Source: Gnetum montanum (taxonomy: Eukaryota > Streptophyta > Gnetopsida > Gnetales > Gnetaceae). From it: a DNA stretch of 64,000 nt. Under the pieces are notes generated by a model. The model was not told the origin of the DNA and did no database searches. It was given only the letters and a program-made list of their open reading frames with translations. The stretch spans positions 855,016 to 919,015 of the forward strand of contig MNCI01023945.1 of assembly GCA_015680685.1 (NCBI GenBank), in the 5' to 3' direction. This document shows positions 10,990 to 22,509 of this stretch, piece after piece; positions within the stretch are counted from its first letter, which is position 1; each line of letters begins with the position of its first letter. A program made the translations under genes and the position numbers.

Positions 10990-12130
10990 ATTTAAATATA
11001 GTTGTCAAATCATTATAGTGTATACTTAGTTTGATTTTTTATAATCCTTAAGAATTCTATATGCTTCATCAATCATTTTTGGATTATGAACATATGTTCA
11101 GGAAGGTAATTTAGCATGTAATCTATCTATAAACTTTAAAGCTAATCAAACCTTCTTTCCAATGACTTACATACATAGAGAGATCAAAAAATATCTTGTA
11201 ATAATCTTTCATGTATCGTTGACCTAATCTTAATGAGTTGAATGATATCTTACAATTCTTAAGAAAGGAATCTAGTATAAATATTTATTCAAAATCATGA
11301 TAGGAGTTAAGCCTATTTGTAATTAATTCTTGAGATCTCAACACATTCCATCATGTTATAGCAAGTCCCCTTGAATACAAAGAGACCCACCTCTAAATAT
11401 TCATATCTCAATAAATTCAACATGTTGAAATAATTCTTGATAATATCAAGCCAATCTTTCACTTTAGCACTAGATCCCAGAGCTCCATCATAATCATCAA
11501 GTTTCATTTTCTTATCATGAACCTAGGTTAAGGATTCTCAAGGTGAATTGTCAATTGTAATAACCCTTTTATTCTAGTTCTAATCTCTATCCTTATAATG
11601 GAATCTCACCACCTTGACATCCAATAGGTGGGGATTGGTCTTGATATTAATCCCTAGGAAAAAATTGTCCTTAGTATCGATCTCAAGGTTGAAATTAATC
11701 TTAGTGATAATCCCTAGGTGGGAATTGATTTTGATTATGATTCCTAGGTGAGTGTTGGTTTTGATTATGGCCTTCGGGTAGATGTTAATTTTTATTAGGA
11801 GGGTGGTTCAAATGGTTAGTCAATTTTTTAATAAAATTTGCAAAATAATTCATCTTTTCTTAAACTTCATACTATTTTCTTTTTAAATTGTGAGGCAATT
11901 TCCTAATCTCTTCTAAAAAATATTGCATATTTTTCCTAAACCCTTGGTTTGATTGATAGAGCTCCTCTTGCACATCTCTAATCTCATTAATCTGTTTCTC
12001 AAGGGCATCCATCCAATCATAAACTCAAGACCCCATCCCTCTCCAATGCATTCTCTGTGTTTTGGACATTGATAAGCCAAATAGACAAAGGAGGGTGATT
12101 GTCCATTAGCCTCCATGATCCTTTTTATGG
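10990..12130 (-). pseudogene. gag of F1
   Basis: The capsid start reads MKLDDYDGALGSSAKVKDWL (11507 downward), then NYFNMLNL and LFVFKGTCYNMME, the retrotransposon gag pattern (W.......YF, then A...L.G.A..WW). Upstream is an N-terminal region with a ten-residue tandem repeat (11611-11800) and a Leu/Arg-rich helix from a Met near 12123. Downstream, 10995-11310 aligns with 42760-43080 of F2. It is broken by several stops. Confidence 0.75.
11611..11800 (-). repeat. 30-bp tandem repeat within F1 gag N-terminus
   Basis: About six copies of a 30-bp unit are in perfect 30-base phase from about 11611 to 11800. Each contains a TTGATTATGATTCCTAGGTG-like core. On the minus strand each unit codes for ten residues of the type HLGIITKINF. 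In-frame length suggests a coding minisatellite in gag. F2 does not keep the array. Confidence 0.85.
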
Positions 12131-13532
12131 GTTTCAAAGATGGTTAATTGGTTTTGAAAGGGGTTAAAACTACTGTGAAATGAGTTCTCTTTCTAGATCC
12201 TCCCATCAAAACTTAACTAGCCTTAAAGAGTTCAATTGTACTAAAAACACTCAAGTTTTGGACTTCAAATCAAGTCTTTACATATTTTAGAATAGAAAAT
12301 TTATAGTCCTAAAAAATAATTTTTGGGCTTTTGTAGGCTAAATTTGACTATTTCATTATGTTCAAAAGATCCAAATCTATTAGAAATAACTCTTGTTTCA
12401 TTGAAATCGGACACTAGAATAAAAAATTATGGTCATTTGAAGTTACAAAAAATAGCATGCTTTTTGAGACTTCCCAAGAGGTCATCCATCCTAGTACTAC
12501 TTTAGGATAAGTGCACTTAATTAAGTAATTTTTTTTTTACTTTCTACCAATCCATCAATTTATCTTATTTGTTGAATTTTTTCACCTTTTCATATTTAAA
12601 TTTTCCTTCCTTAAATGTCAAATTTAAATTTTCTAAATTTGATCATTTTTCTTGAAATTTCCATCAATTAATATAATATTCAAAATTTCTTGTCAATTGA
12701 TGGAAAATTTCCTACTGGTCGAAACTACATGAGAAGGCAAGATCCTGTGGCACCAATTATACTCTCGACCATCACAAATTGCCAAAAATCCTGGTGGATT
12801 TTTCAACATAAGTAGAGAAGAGGGTGCAAGGATAAAAAAACCAAGCTTTGACATGTAAGTGGATAATGAAAAAGGATAGCAATGATGCACAAAGAATGAG
12901 TGGGGTAGTAGTTGTGGTGGAGCAGTAGAAACAGTGGTGCATGGCAACAGGTGATAGAAATGACAAAAACATGATGTGAGTTTTTTTTGTTGGATTTTTG
13001 TGCAATCCTATATAAGTCCTACAAAAAATTTTAATTATTATTTTATTATTTTATTTATAATATTTATAAAAAGATATACATTATAGTTAACAACTAGGGT
13101 TCCTTAAAATTTTCGATTGGAAACTTGCATTTTAGATCCTAAAATCTTGGAAATGAAATTAATAAAAATTAAATTTAAATTTTACTTTTTTAAAGTTGAA
13201 GTCTTTTTAATTTTAATTAATGATACATTTAGCAAGAAACGTGATATCTCAGAGAGCACCACACATTAGACTCATGATATCTTTGGTTTACTAACCTTAT
13301 AAATTATTAAATCAAGAAAGATAATTATTAGTTAAAAATTAATTAATAAATTAAGTACTTATTAATTGAACTTCAACTATGCTTTTCGCAAGACAACGCA
13401 ACCTTATAACTACTACAAGAATTTGGATCATTTCATAAATTCATGGAAAAAGAGGTCTTTCAAGGCATCATCTTTGAGTTAGCCTTTTATGTAGTAGATT
13501 GTCAAGATTATTTAGCATAAGAAGTTTGCATC
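12131..13532. other. F1 leader between gag and antisense ORF
   Basis: AT-rich sequence with no reading frame I can assign. The part from about 13100 aligns with F2 from about 43640. The two copies differ more strongly in 12700-12980. Confidence 0.6.
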
Positions 13533-15390
13533 ATGACTCCTCCCAAGCATTTTGGACAAGCTTCTCCTACCACCTAAGGTAGCACAACTTGTATTTTTAT
13601 TATTTTGCATCAAAATAATGTAGTTGAGACCACTGATTTGATTTGTAGTCTACTAGAAGTTAAGGGTTTTAAATTTCTTAAAACTTCTAGGTTATCAGAA
13701 CTATTAGTTTTTTCCATCTTTAAAACCATTTACTACAAAGATTTAATAACTTAATGGTGCAACATTTATCATCTCTAGAAAATTTTTCTTTTGAAAATGA
13801 TTTTTCAAAGGATTGTGATTACATCTGCTATCATTTGAAAGGTCTTAGGTCCTCATATTAGGATAGTTACAAATCTATACCTTGCCATGAAACTTGTAAT
13901 TGCAATTAAGAGGAATCCAAGGAAAAATTATACTAGATGTTGTGTGCTCTTAATTATTACATTGATCCTAAGTTTTGATGTTTCAAATAATAGCTTTAAT
14001 CATTACAACCCTAGTTTATACCTTGAATTACTTGAGAAAGAAAGAGTTGTGAGAGCTCAAATTAAAGGTTCTAAGAAAGGCCAAGAAACTCTCACATATG
14101 CTTGTAATCCAAAAATGGGATGATGAGGCATAAAATTTTAATTTATGTTTATATATTTTCCTTATTTATTAATTTTTTTTTCATGGTATTCATGTGTTAG
14201 TGCACTATGGGCTATAGACTAAATTAGGAGGTGTTGGGGAAGCAAGTCTAAGGAAGGATAAAGTTGCAGTAACAAAACTAAGTTCCAAGGTTTTTCATAA
14301 AATATATATTTATTATTTTTATCATCATCATCATCTATTATTTTAATTAGAAACAATACATTGGGCAAGGTTCAATTGGACAAGGTTCAAGTGGTAAATA
14401 AAAGAAAAAGGGAAGGAACCAAAGATTATTTTAAAACTACTTCCTACATATCAAGTTTCAAATACTTTTCTTTTTAATGTTGTTTCCACATTCTTTTTGT
14501 AGATATCCTTGGGCCAAGAATATTTTATTCAATAATTGAAAAGGAAATCCTCACATAATTTTGGGTTTGAGTAGCCTACTACCCCACCATTGAAACCTCT
14601 ACGAGTAACTCTAATGAAAAGTTCACCTTTGTCTAGGGGCCCACAAAATGTATCGGTGATTCTTTCTTCTCAATCCCTTTAGTGTCATTCCTTTGATTAC
14701 CATCAAGTGTTCATCTTACTTTCTATGATAGATGGTAAATGCAACAAAGAAAGAAGTTATTCTTCTTCATAATCTTAGCAATTTAATTACTAAGAATACT
14801 CTACATTCTATTTGTGAGAAGTTATATCACATAGGGGAGTTCAAGTTTTATTACTTGAAAGGTGATTGTGAATTAGTGTAGTCTAGTAGTTTCTCATCAT
14901 TTCATACAATCCCTAAAGATGCTCTTGGAGTTACCAAGAATCCTGATTAGATTTTCAGGGAACTAGAGAGTGCTACTTGCTTAGCCTAATACTTGCTAAA
15001 TGGTGAGCATATCCTCCAAATTGAAAATGATAAACTTCACGTAAGTAGTGATTCTTCTTATTTTTCTTTTTATTTTTTATTATTTTATTCCTATTATTAC
15101 TATCATCATCACCATCATCATCTAGCTTTTTACTTACTACTTTTTATCTTTGTATGTAGAGGAAGGACACTTTAAGTCAATCTATTGGAATTAGAACTTA
15201 AAAAGGCTAACAAGGTGAAGGCTATTGTAAATAGTGTCACTAAATACATTTAGAAACTCTATGATGGATTGACTAGGTGTCAAGGTATACATGCAAAAGA
15301 TGATGTCATTAAGGAAGAGAGGGTGGCTTAAGCAAAAGTTCCCAAAGATCTTCCTCAGTCTTTTAAGTTGGATGTTTAATTCAACCTATG
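13533..15390 (+). pseudogene. Antisense extra ORF of F1 (relative to gag-pol), unknown product
   Basis: A plus-strand coding remnant lies opposite the element's gag-pol, between the gag start and the PBS. It aligns with 44226-45922 in F2, where the start is MASSKHSS; here it reads MTPPKH. Shared parts are QNNVV, then DL.CS.LEV.GF, and late TKNTLHS, FYAIPKD-like and ESATCLA stretches. Intron-like boundaries are visible: an acceptor TTTTTGTAG at 14511 (same in F2), and a 119-bp intron 15041-15159 with donor CAC/GTAAGT and acceptor TATGTAG. F3 keeps a similar donor. The last exon (15160-15390) is Lys-rich, like a short coiled coil. I do not recognise the family. Stops break this copy. Confidence 0.55.
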
Positions 15391-15513
15391 TAATTCATGT
15401 TCATATTTTTCCATGTCCCACATTCTTTATTGATGTATATACTTACTTATTTTATTAATTAAAGAATGTCAATTATATTTTTTAATCCACTTTTAGCTCA
15501 TGGACTGTGGTTT

Positions 15514-15525
15514 GCTCTAATATCA
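15514..15525 (-). promoter_or_regulatory. Primer-binding site of F1
   Basis: On the minus strand this reads TGATATTAGAGC, two bases after the LTR end. It is a decayed form of TGGTATCAGAGC, the site for initiator tRNA-Met used by chromoviruses. It proves the LTR at 15528-16004 is the 5' LTR of a minus-strand element. Confidence 0.8.
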
Positions 15526-15527
15526 AA

Positions 15528-16004
15528 TGTGACATCCTGTTCCTAGATGTTAATGAATTGGATCATTCATTATGTAGAATCTTCAGTTAACAATGAAATA
15601 ATCTAAATTATGCATTCAAAAATAATAGTAAGGATATGAGAATGGATAGAAAGGGAAATAAATAATGGAACTTTATTAATAAAATTTGTTTGAATACACT
15701 ATCAACAGCCTATGATATCTTCTATGATACTTAGGATCCTTAGAGATAATCAACATGGTTAGGCCATAAGACCGAAGATGCGATCAATTCCTTCTTATCC
15801 TATCATCTCTCATCAATCAAGCTAGGCAACTCCATGCCATGTCATGACCTCTAATCCCTAACCTTAAATGTCATAGGTCAAACCCATCCTCAAGGGGTAC
15901 TGTGAATAGTTATAACTCCTCTTAACAAGGCACCCCTTCTTTCAAATGTTAGTTACATTATTAATGATGCAATTCAACCATTAACAAGGGATGAGACATT
16001 ACAT
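15528..16004 (-). repeat. 5' LTR of F1
   Basis: A 477-bp LTR with near-inverted termini TGTGACATCC and ACATTACA. It aligns with 37076-37574 (F2) and, inverted, with 19437-19926 plus 20784-20797 (F3). Shared landmarks include TTAGGATCCT, TGGTTAGGCCATAAG and the CTGTGAATAGTTA segment. Confidence 0.9.
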
Positions 16005-19000
16005 ACATAAGTGTTCTTGGTAATTTACTTAACATTGTCTTCAAATCTTACACCTAGACCACCCTGTGTTCCATATTTTATAATCCCATTAGTCATGAAT
16101 AGTAATATCTTTATCATTTGTATCATTGTTGGAAAAGATGTTGGTGTATTACCTAAAAATACTTGTACATTTTTTATTTTAACATTTTTCAATCTAAGTG
16201 TATGTTTTCTTAGTGTTTTGTATAGGTTTCAAACACAAATGACATGGGAAATAATGCTCAAAGTCTATCAAAGATCTATGGTAGATGAAATATAACAAAA
16301 TGAAGGGGGAGCTTTCATCACATTTAAACACTCAAAGGATGCAACCCTACCACTGGTTGTCTTGGCTTATCATTAAGAAAAAAAAGGAAGATGGCATGAT
16401 GCTAATGGATGATTCTCGAAAAGATTAACGAAGGTTGCAGCACATGAACTTAAAGAGGCCCTAATCAAAAATGAGCTATAGGATGATTGCATGTTCTAGA
16501 TAGCTCATGAGTCAATGTATGATGACTACAAGCCTCAATACAATCAATAGCTCTAAGATCAAATGGCAAAAGAGGCTCATTATAGCTTTTCATCTAATCA
16601 TTTAGATGAAGAGGAGGAAGATAAAGCAAACAATAAGAAAATCCATGATGCTAATCACTTGCCAAAGGATAACTAGAATTCATAATGCTAATCATTTAAA
16701 TGAAGGCTAATGATTAGAAATCACTTCCCAAAGGGCAACCAAAATCCATGATGTTGATCCGCTTCCTAGGTTCCATTATTTGCACTTATTTTGACCATAT
16801 AGTGATGATAATACTCCTTTGTTTAGTTGTGATAATTATCATGAACTCAATGAAGATATACATATTTTACAAGAGCATGTTCATGACAATCACATTAAAT
16901 AAAGCAACATGGCTAATGTCCTAACATATAGAGAAACTAGTTGTGATGATTTACAACTTCACATGTAGGCATTTGAGAATGCTTGCTACCTATAAGAAAT
17001 TGTCAATGATTGGAAGAATCTACAATTGTTTCACTACATCTTAATAGAACATGTAGAAACTTGGTACAAGTCCCTACCTTCCAAATCAATTTAAAAATAG
17101 GCAAACATGATTTAGATCATATACACCAAATTTTAGACCTATGCTTATATCTCAAACATCTTGAAGAAGATGGTCAAATAGAGACAAGGAGCCCATAAAT
17201 TGCTGGAAATTATCATGAATAGGTACATCAAAACTACCCATCACTGTCTAAATCATGGCTTCAGCGAAAGGTAGTAGTTGATGAATATCATAAAAGGCCT
17301 AAGGTAAGAAACAAGAGAGCTCATAGACATGTATACAATGAGTCAAGTACACAAAAAATTTGTGGCCCAAACCAAAGCATTCCTTACATCATTTCAGCAT
17401 GAAAGATGAATGATGAAAGTAATAATTAGCCAAGGAGTGTATAATCATGATCCCACATGTAGAAGGAAGATTAAAAAAATTAAAGGTATAGTTGAACCTC
17501 TTACTGTAGTTGAGGAATTAAAGAAAAATCAAGTTAGAACTAAGAAGGCCTTGATGGACTTGGCTCTCAAGGTGGACCAAGTTTGGAAAGTAATTAATGA
17601 TAAGATGATCACTAGCCTTAAGGACATTGAAGCTAAGATGGTTGAAGGTATAATAAAATCAATTGTGCCATCTAAACATAAAAATACTTATGATGAAAAA
17701 GTTAAAGAGAAGCTTTTCTACTCTAAGAGCATCAAAGAAGATCCAAATGAGGCTTCCTCATTCTTTGATGATGAGGATCCCTATTAATACTACATAGACC
17801 CTCATGACTCATAGTTCTACCCAGTCATGGCCCATATGATTACTAAAATGGGAAAATTCAAGATGCCTCTAAAACCCTAATTAGTCAAAAGGAAAATAAG
17901 GAGTACTATATAATCCTAATAGATCATACTATCCTAGAGGTATATATATCCATAGCCCATGCAGTAGTATTAGTAGTGGAAAACTCCAAATCCTTGGGAT
18001 GATACTTCATGGAATATTTTTACTTAGATGCAACAACAAAGGGTAGTTCTAGTCAATCCATACTTCTACAATATCCAAGTAGGTACTTATTAATCTTTGA
18101 AAATGACATTTCAATAATACCTAGTTACATTAAGAAGTCCTACTCCATAAGCTTCTCAACAATAACAACAATAATAGCTTCTACTTCTTGGTTCCATATA
18201 AGGTGGTATCCCTAGTCAACCACAACCAAGCAAACCAAATTTTATGATATTTTCTATTATGTTGATTTCACTTTCATGTATAAAGTATCATCACCCAAAG
18301 CCACAATGCTCATCCCACTAAGCATAATCTTTTCAGGTAGCTACACACAGGCTCAAATCCAGGTCTTTAACTTCAAGAATAAAAATGTTATCATCACTTC
18401 AAATTTTGGTCCCTGATTCTACTTCCATGTATGTAATTGAATAATATTACCAAATACTTGTTGATTTTTTTGTGAAGTAAAGTCCAAGGTTTCATGGTAG
18501 AAATTTTACCACAAGCATAGACATGAGTATCATGGAACTAGGTACACTTCATCCTCTTTGTCCTATGGAGAGGATAACAATACAAACAAGTTAGGAATCC
18601 ACGTTAAGGAGGTCCTAGTATCATTTCTTGAACATTGTCAAAAGAAAACATCCACTTCAGGGAGAAGTTCTTCAAAAGAATCTAAAAAATCAAACAAGAT
18701 GACACCTAATGGTAGTAGTGTCATGATCATTATCATATCCAAGATAGTCACACAAGTGTTAAAAGAAAGACATCTACCACAAAAGAAATTAAATCTCAAT
18801 AGTTTCATGGTGAAGATCCAAATTAGTAAGAAGGGTCATTACCTAGCTCTATGTGACTTCACTTTGAGAGTCAACATCATCTCATTACAATAATATCTTG
18901 ATTGACAACTCATTCCTCTTAGAAGCACTAATATTCAACTGGAGCTAGTAGACTAATCCTTCACGTGTTCCATGAGATAGGTAAATGGCATGATGAAAAT

Positions 19001-19436
19001 ATTAGTATGATGATCATATCATGTGTACTTCTTGGTGATCAAATTAGAGAACCAAGATGAGAGATAGCTTCCTTGTCATCATGGGAAGAGTCTAGTTGAG
19101 CATCATTAACGTTAGGTTAATCTTCCAAGACTTTCACATTGAAATTGAAAAGAAAGATAAGATTGGAAAGGTGAATTACAAGTAAATATAATGTAATCCA
19201 TCTTAGTCATGTTGCAAGCATGGTTGCAATTTCTATATCACAAAACATATCTACTCATCATCTTTGTTAATTTCCTTGAAAAATGTTTGGTCTACAAAGC
19301 CATGAATTAGGTCTTAGAAAGAGCAATTTATTTTCTTATCCTATCTAATGTCAAATCATCTAATTTGAAAATAAAGAATATAATGGAGGCTACAACAATA
19401 ATATAGTATGATCTAGAACCACAACACTATTGAAGT
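16005..19436 (+). mobile_element. Element H: gag/protease remnant
   Basis: A plus-strand Ty3-type fragment lies between the outer ends of F1 and F3. 16230-17810 is rich in Lys, Glu, His and Asn and reads as a broken gag with a 125-codon open piece (17410-17787: VVEELKKNQVRTKKALMDLA, then DPNEASSFFDDEDPY). 17820-18560 is a Tyr/Gln/Pro-like linker, and protease follows. The first ~100 bp (16005-16100) also occur at 63632-63720. RT and later domains are not found; F3 starts where they would be. No LTR was seen for this element. Confidence 0.55.
18890..19200 (+). pseudogene. Protease remnant of element H
   Basis: The reading STNIQLELVD, then FLVIKLENQD and, in another frame, DSFLVIMGRV with a Leu-Ser pair and IEIEKKDKIGKV, lines up with the protease of element B (NIKLELADQS, FLVIKVKNRK, DFLIIMGRAW, EKKR). 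It belongs to the same Athila/Tat-like group. A frame change and several stops separate the two halves. Confidence 0.65.
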
Positions 19437-20797
19437 TATACTATTTCATCCCTTGTTAAATGCAGACTTGTATTATTAACAAGGTAACTAACCTTCGAAA
19501 GAAGGGGTGCCTCATTATGAGGAGTTGTAACTATTCATGATATCCTTCAAGGAGGATTTTAACCAATGAAATTTAGGGTTAGAACTTATAGGTCATGCCA
19601 ATCATGAAGTTGTAAAGAAAAAATGGCAAGTGATAAGAGTTGAATGAAGCGAAGCAAGAAGGAATTGATCATTCCTTCAGTCTTATGACCTAACCTTGAT
19701 GATAATTTTGGATTTTTCCTAAGGATCCTAAATATCATGAGAAGATAACAGAAGGCCATTAATATTGTACTTAGACAAATTTCATTAATAAATTTTGTTG
19801 TTTATTTTCTTTTTTATTTAATTCAAGCATCATTAATTCATGTTCCAATACATTATTCAAATTATTTCAATGTTTAATAATAATTCTACATGATGGATGA
19901 TCATAATATTTAACATCCAAGAATAGTGATAAGCAGTAAGGTATCCCCTATGGCCAACCATACAAATCACTAAGGCATTTACACATAATTCTGTCAAATT
20001 TCGTGGACCTATAGTTCTCCAGTGCACTAGTTCTTCTAGGAAGTAAAATGGGCATTGAGAATGTTCGTTGTCTTCTCAACTACACTTGTGAAGCTCAAGG
20101 ATATGGTTTAAGTGTAATTGAGGTACATGATTTTTATCATTTTAGGTTTTATAAAGTTAATCACCTACAACAATAATGAGAGATAGAGTAATTTAGGATC
20201 TAATTTATCTATTGCCTAGTTATCCTAACACAAGTACCTATCCCACTTTCTTGGATACATCCTGAACATGTATAGCACTGTTGGGCTACCAAACGTTAAG
20301 TGTTCCTGGGTTACCAAGTGCTACACATATGCTTGAAGTGGTCATGCATGTGTTCATTAACAAATGGAAATTAATTATTAATTAAGATGCATTAAATTAA
20401 AGTGCATGAAATTAAAATGCATTAAAGGAAACATTAATCTATTCTTAGTGCTGCAAGGATTATCAAAAGGGTTCATTTTTATTCCCATCACATTGCTGCG
20501 CTCAGGTACATCAATGTTCAAATAAAGATCCGTACATGCTCAAACTCCTGCTATGGGCACTCAGAAAATATTCTAACTTTGGAGAAAACAAACTACAAGA
20601 GCTTCACTAACTATGAGAAAAAAACTGATATGAAAATCGTGAGCCCAAGCACTATATTTATAGGCCAACATATACCTCGTGATATTAGATATCCGACATC
20701 ATGTCCTAGCTCCAACATTGGATACCCGCCATCAAGACTCCGACATTATTTGATGTCAAAGCATGCAAAAACATGATTCATCAAATAGGATATCATA
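19437..20797 (+). repeat. 5' LTR of F3, split by a solo LTR
   Basis: 19437-19926 joined to 20789-20797 gives one F-family LTR on the plus strand. It starts TATACTATTTCATCCC (TGTAATGTCTCATCCC in F1) and ends GGATATCATA (GGATGTCACA in F1). The interruption at 19927-20783 is a separate insertion. The order LTR, PBS-like sequence, leader matches F1 in reverse complement. Confidence 0.85.
19927..20783 (-). repeat. Solo LTR of the B family
   Basis: An 857-bp LTR on the minus strand, running from TGATAAGCAG to GATTCATCA. It resembles the LTR of element B (8884-9718) throughout, including the GATATCCGACATC repeats near its U3 end (about 20685-20755). Perfect 5-bp target duplications AATAG flank it at 19922-19926 and 20784-20788, inside the F3 LTR. 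No internal sequence is present, so it is the product of LTR-LTR recombination. Confidence 0.92.
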
Positions 20798-20799
20798 TT

Positions 20800-20811
20800 T
20801 AGTATTAGAAA
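20800..20811 (+). promoter_or_regulatory. Decayed primer-binding site of F3
   Basis: TAGTATTAGAAA sits where F1 has TGATATTAGAGC, followed by the shared CCCATGAGC. It is recognisable only by alignment with F1. Confidence 0.6.
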
Positions 20812-21075
20812 AAACCGTAGCCCATGAGCAAAAAGTAGATTAAAACAAAAAAGAACTAACATATGTTCTTTTATTAATAAAAAACAAATGGAGCACATCA
20901 ACAAAGAAGATGGAACAAGAAAAAGAGTAAACATGAACAACATAGGTTGGATTAAATATCTAACTTAAAAGATTAAAGAAGATCCTTGGCAACTTTTTCT
21001 TCAGCCACCAATACTTTCTTGGTACCATAATCCTTTTCAAGTATATCCTGACATCTACAAAAACCATCACACAGT

Positions 21076-22090
21076 TGAGGATCATTGAACTTAGAAGGGG
21101 GTATAGATAAGTTCCCCAAACTAAAAATTCATTGAGACAAAGCACACACACCAAATTTTATGTGGTTCCCCAGCTTGGGTAGTCCACAATCAAAGGGTAG
21201 TTCTCAAGCACACCTCTGAACTTTGTTGCTCTCAAATGTGGTTTGAAGGGTACCACACCCTATACAAGCTCTAAGCTCCACTCTGGAGTGATTTGATGCT
21301 ATGAATCCACTCAACCCTATAAGATCCTGACAAGCTTAGAATGTGGTTTTTAGGTTTCCACAACCTTTACAACTTGAGCTCCACTACAGAGTGTTGCGGT
21401 GCTACACCAACATTCAATTCCGTAGGATCTTAACAAGCTCAGGCAAGATGCCTTCCTGTAAGAAACACATCAACCCCATAGGAAAACAAAATAGAATAAT
21501 AATCACAAGGAATGAATGCACTAAGTTTGCTATCCTTATATTTTGAGGTACAACTTGCTTTGACCAATTACAATAGACAAAAGATTATACAATGAGGAAC
21601 AACAATGACTACAACGATTGATTAATAACTATAATTGATAGTACACTTTGCTTGCACATTTCTCAATGAGAATGAAGTCTTCTTGTAGCAACTATGCTTT
21701 TGAAATCACCTCAAAATTTGTGGAACAACTATCTAGTGGTCATTGAAGATGTCTTCTTCGAGATTGAGATGTCTTTCTACATTAGACCTTCATTCTAGAA
21801 AGACGGCTTCTTCTCATGAAAGATGACTTTCTCTTCAAAAAGATGTCTACTATTTTTTAGAGACATATTTTCCTATGTTGCCTTCAATTCTACCAAGACA
21901 TTTATTATTTCTTAGAGACATCTTTCTTCAGCTTCCTTTTCACTTTGAAATCTTTATTCCTTGTCCATGTTCTTAAACTTCCACATGCCTTCTTGTATCA
22001 ATCCAACTTCTTGCCTTACAAACACAACAACCACACAAACATCTTTGTACTTCATTTTTCTTAACATTTTGACATACCAAAAGGTTAAAA
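21076..22090 (-). repeat. 3' LTR of the copia-type element
   Basis: Matches 26405-27320 over its length but is about 100 bp longer. A 105-bp tandem duplication at 21235-21444 is absent from the 5' LTR. AGACATCT/AGATGTCT motifs recur between 21745 and 21935. Confidence 0.9.
21235..21444 (-). repeat. 105-bp tandem duplication in the 3' LTR
   Basis: Two diverged copies start at AATGTGGTTT (21235 and 21340) and end at the ACAAGCT segments. The 5' LTR has one copy, so the duplication arose in only one LTR or was lost from the other. Confidence 0.75.
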
Positions 22091-22108
22091 ATATCCCCCT
22101 TTTTGATG
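22091..22108 (-). promoter_or_regulatory. Polypurine tract of the copia-type element
   Basis: The minus strand reads ATCAAAAAGGGGGATAT directly before the 3' LTR start. Confidence 0.8.
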
Positions 22109-22509
22109 ATGTTCAAAACTTTAGAAATGGATGAAATAAAAACCAATAAATATATTAAGACATAAATTCCTATGCCAGCCAGGGACTAGGATAAGTATTA
22201 AGATTCAAGGTAGTTAGTATGTGAAAAATAATGAAATGATGCAAAAGTAAAGATCAAAAGTACACCACACAGAGATAATAAAGGAAAACACCATTTGTCT
22301 ATAACCCATCTGTAAATTATCATATAGCCAACTATCCACATAAATCTGCAACTATCAAAACAATCATATAGCCAACTTTCCACATAAATCTACAACTATC
22401 AAAACAGTCATTTGTTGAGCATTACATCAATCACATATGTGCAAAGTCCCAAAAATCACATATGTAAGAAACAAAAACTTGTCCCCTTTTTGGACATCAA
22501 CAAAAAGGA

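Larger units (their letters stand above)
9719..16004 (-). mobile_element. Chromovirus-like Ty3 element F1
   Basis: This minus-strand element has its 5' LTR at 15528-16004 and a tRNA-iMet-type PBS next to it. It then carries a plus-strand antisense ORF, gag, RNase H and part of integrase. RT and protease are missing: the sequence passes from the start of RNase H to gag near 10980-10995, whereas element F2 has about 1.6 kb of RT and protease there (the LINE not counted). The 3' end is cut at 9719 by element B. Colinear similarity to F2 is clear at the DNA level. Confidence 0.85.

Noticed and set aside
14993-15175. ORF with a poly-His run
   Set aside because: The His run comes from a CATCAT microsatellite inside an intron-like stretch with clear donor and acceptor.
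17410-17787. 125-codon ORF as a possible host gene
   Set aside because: It sits in a broken gag-to-protease context with the expected acidic and Lys-rich composition and no start or exon context of its own.
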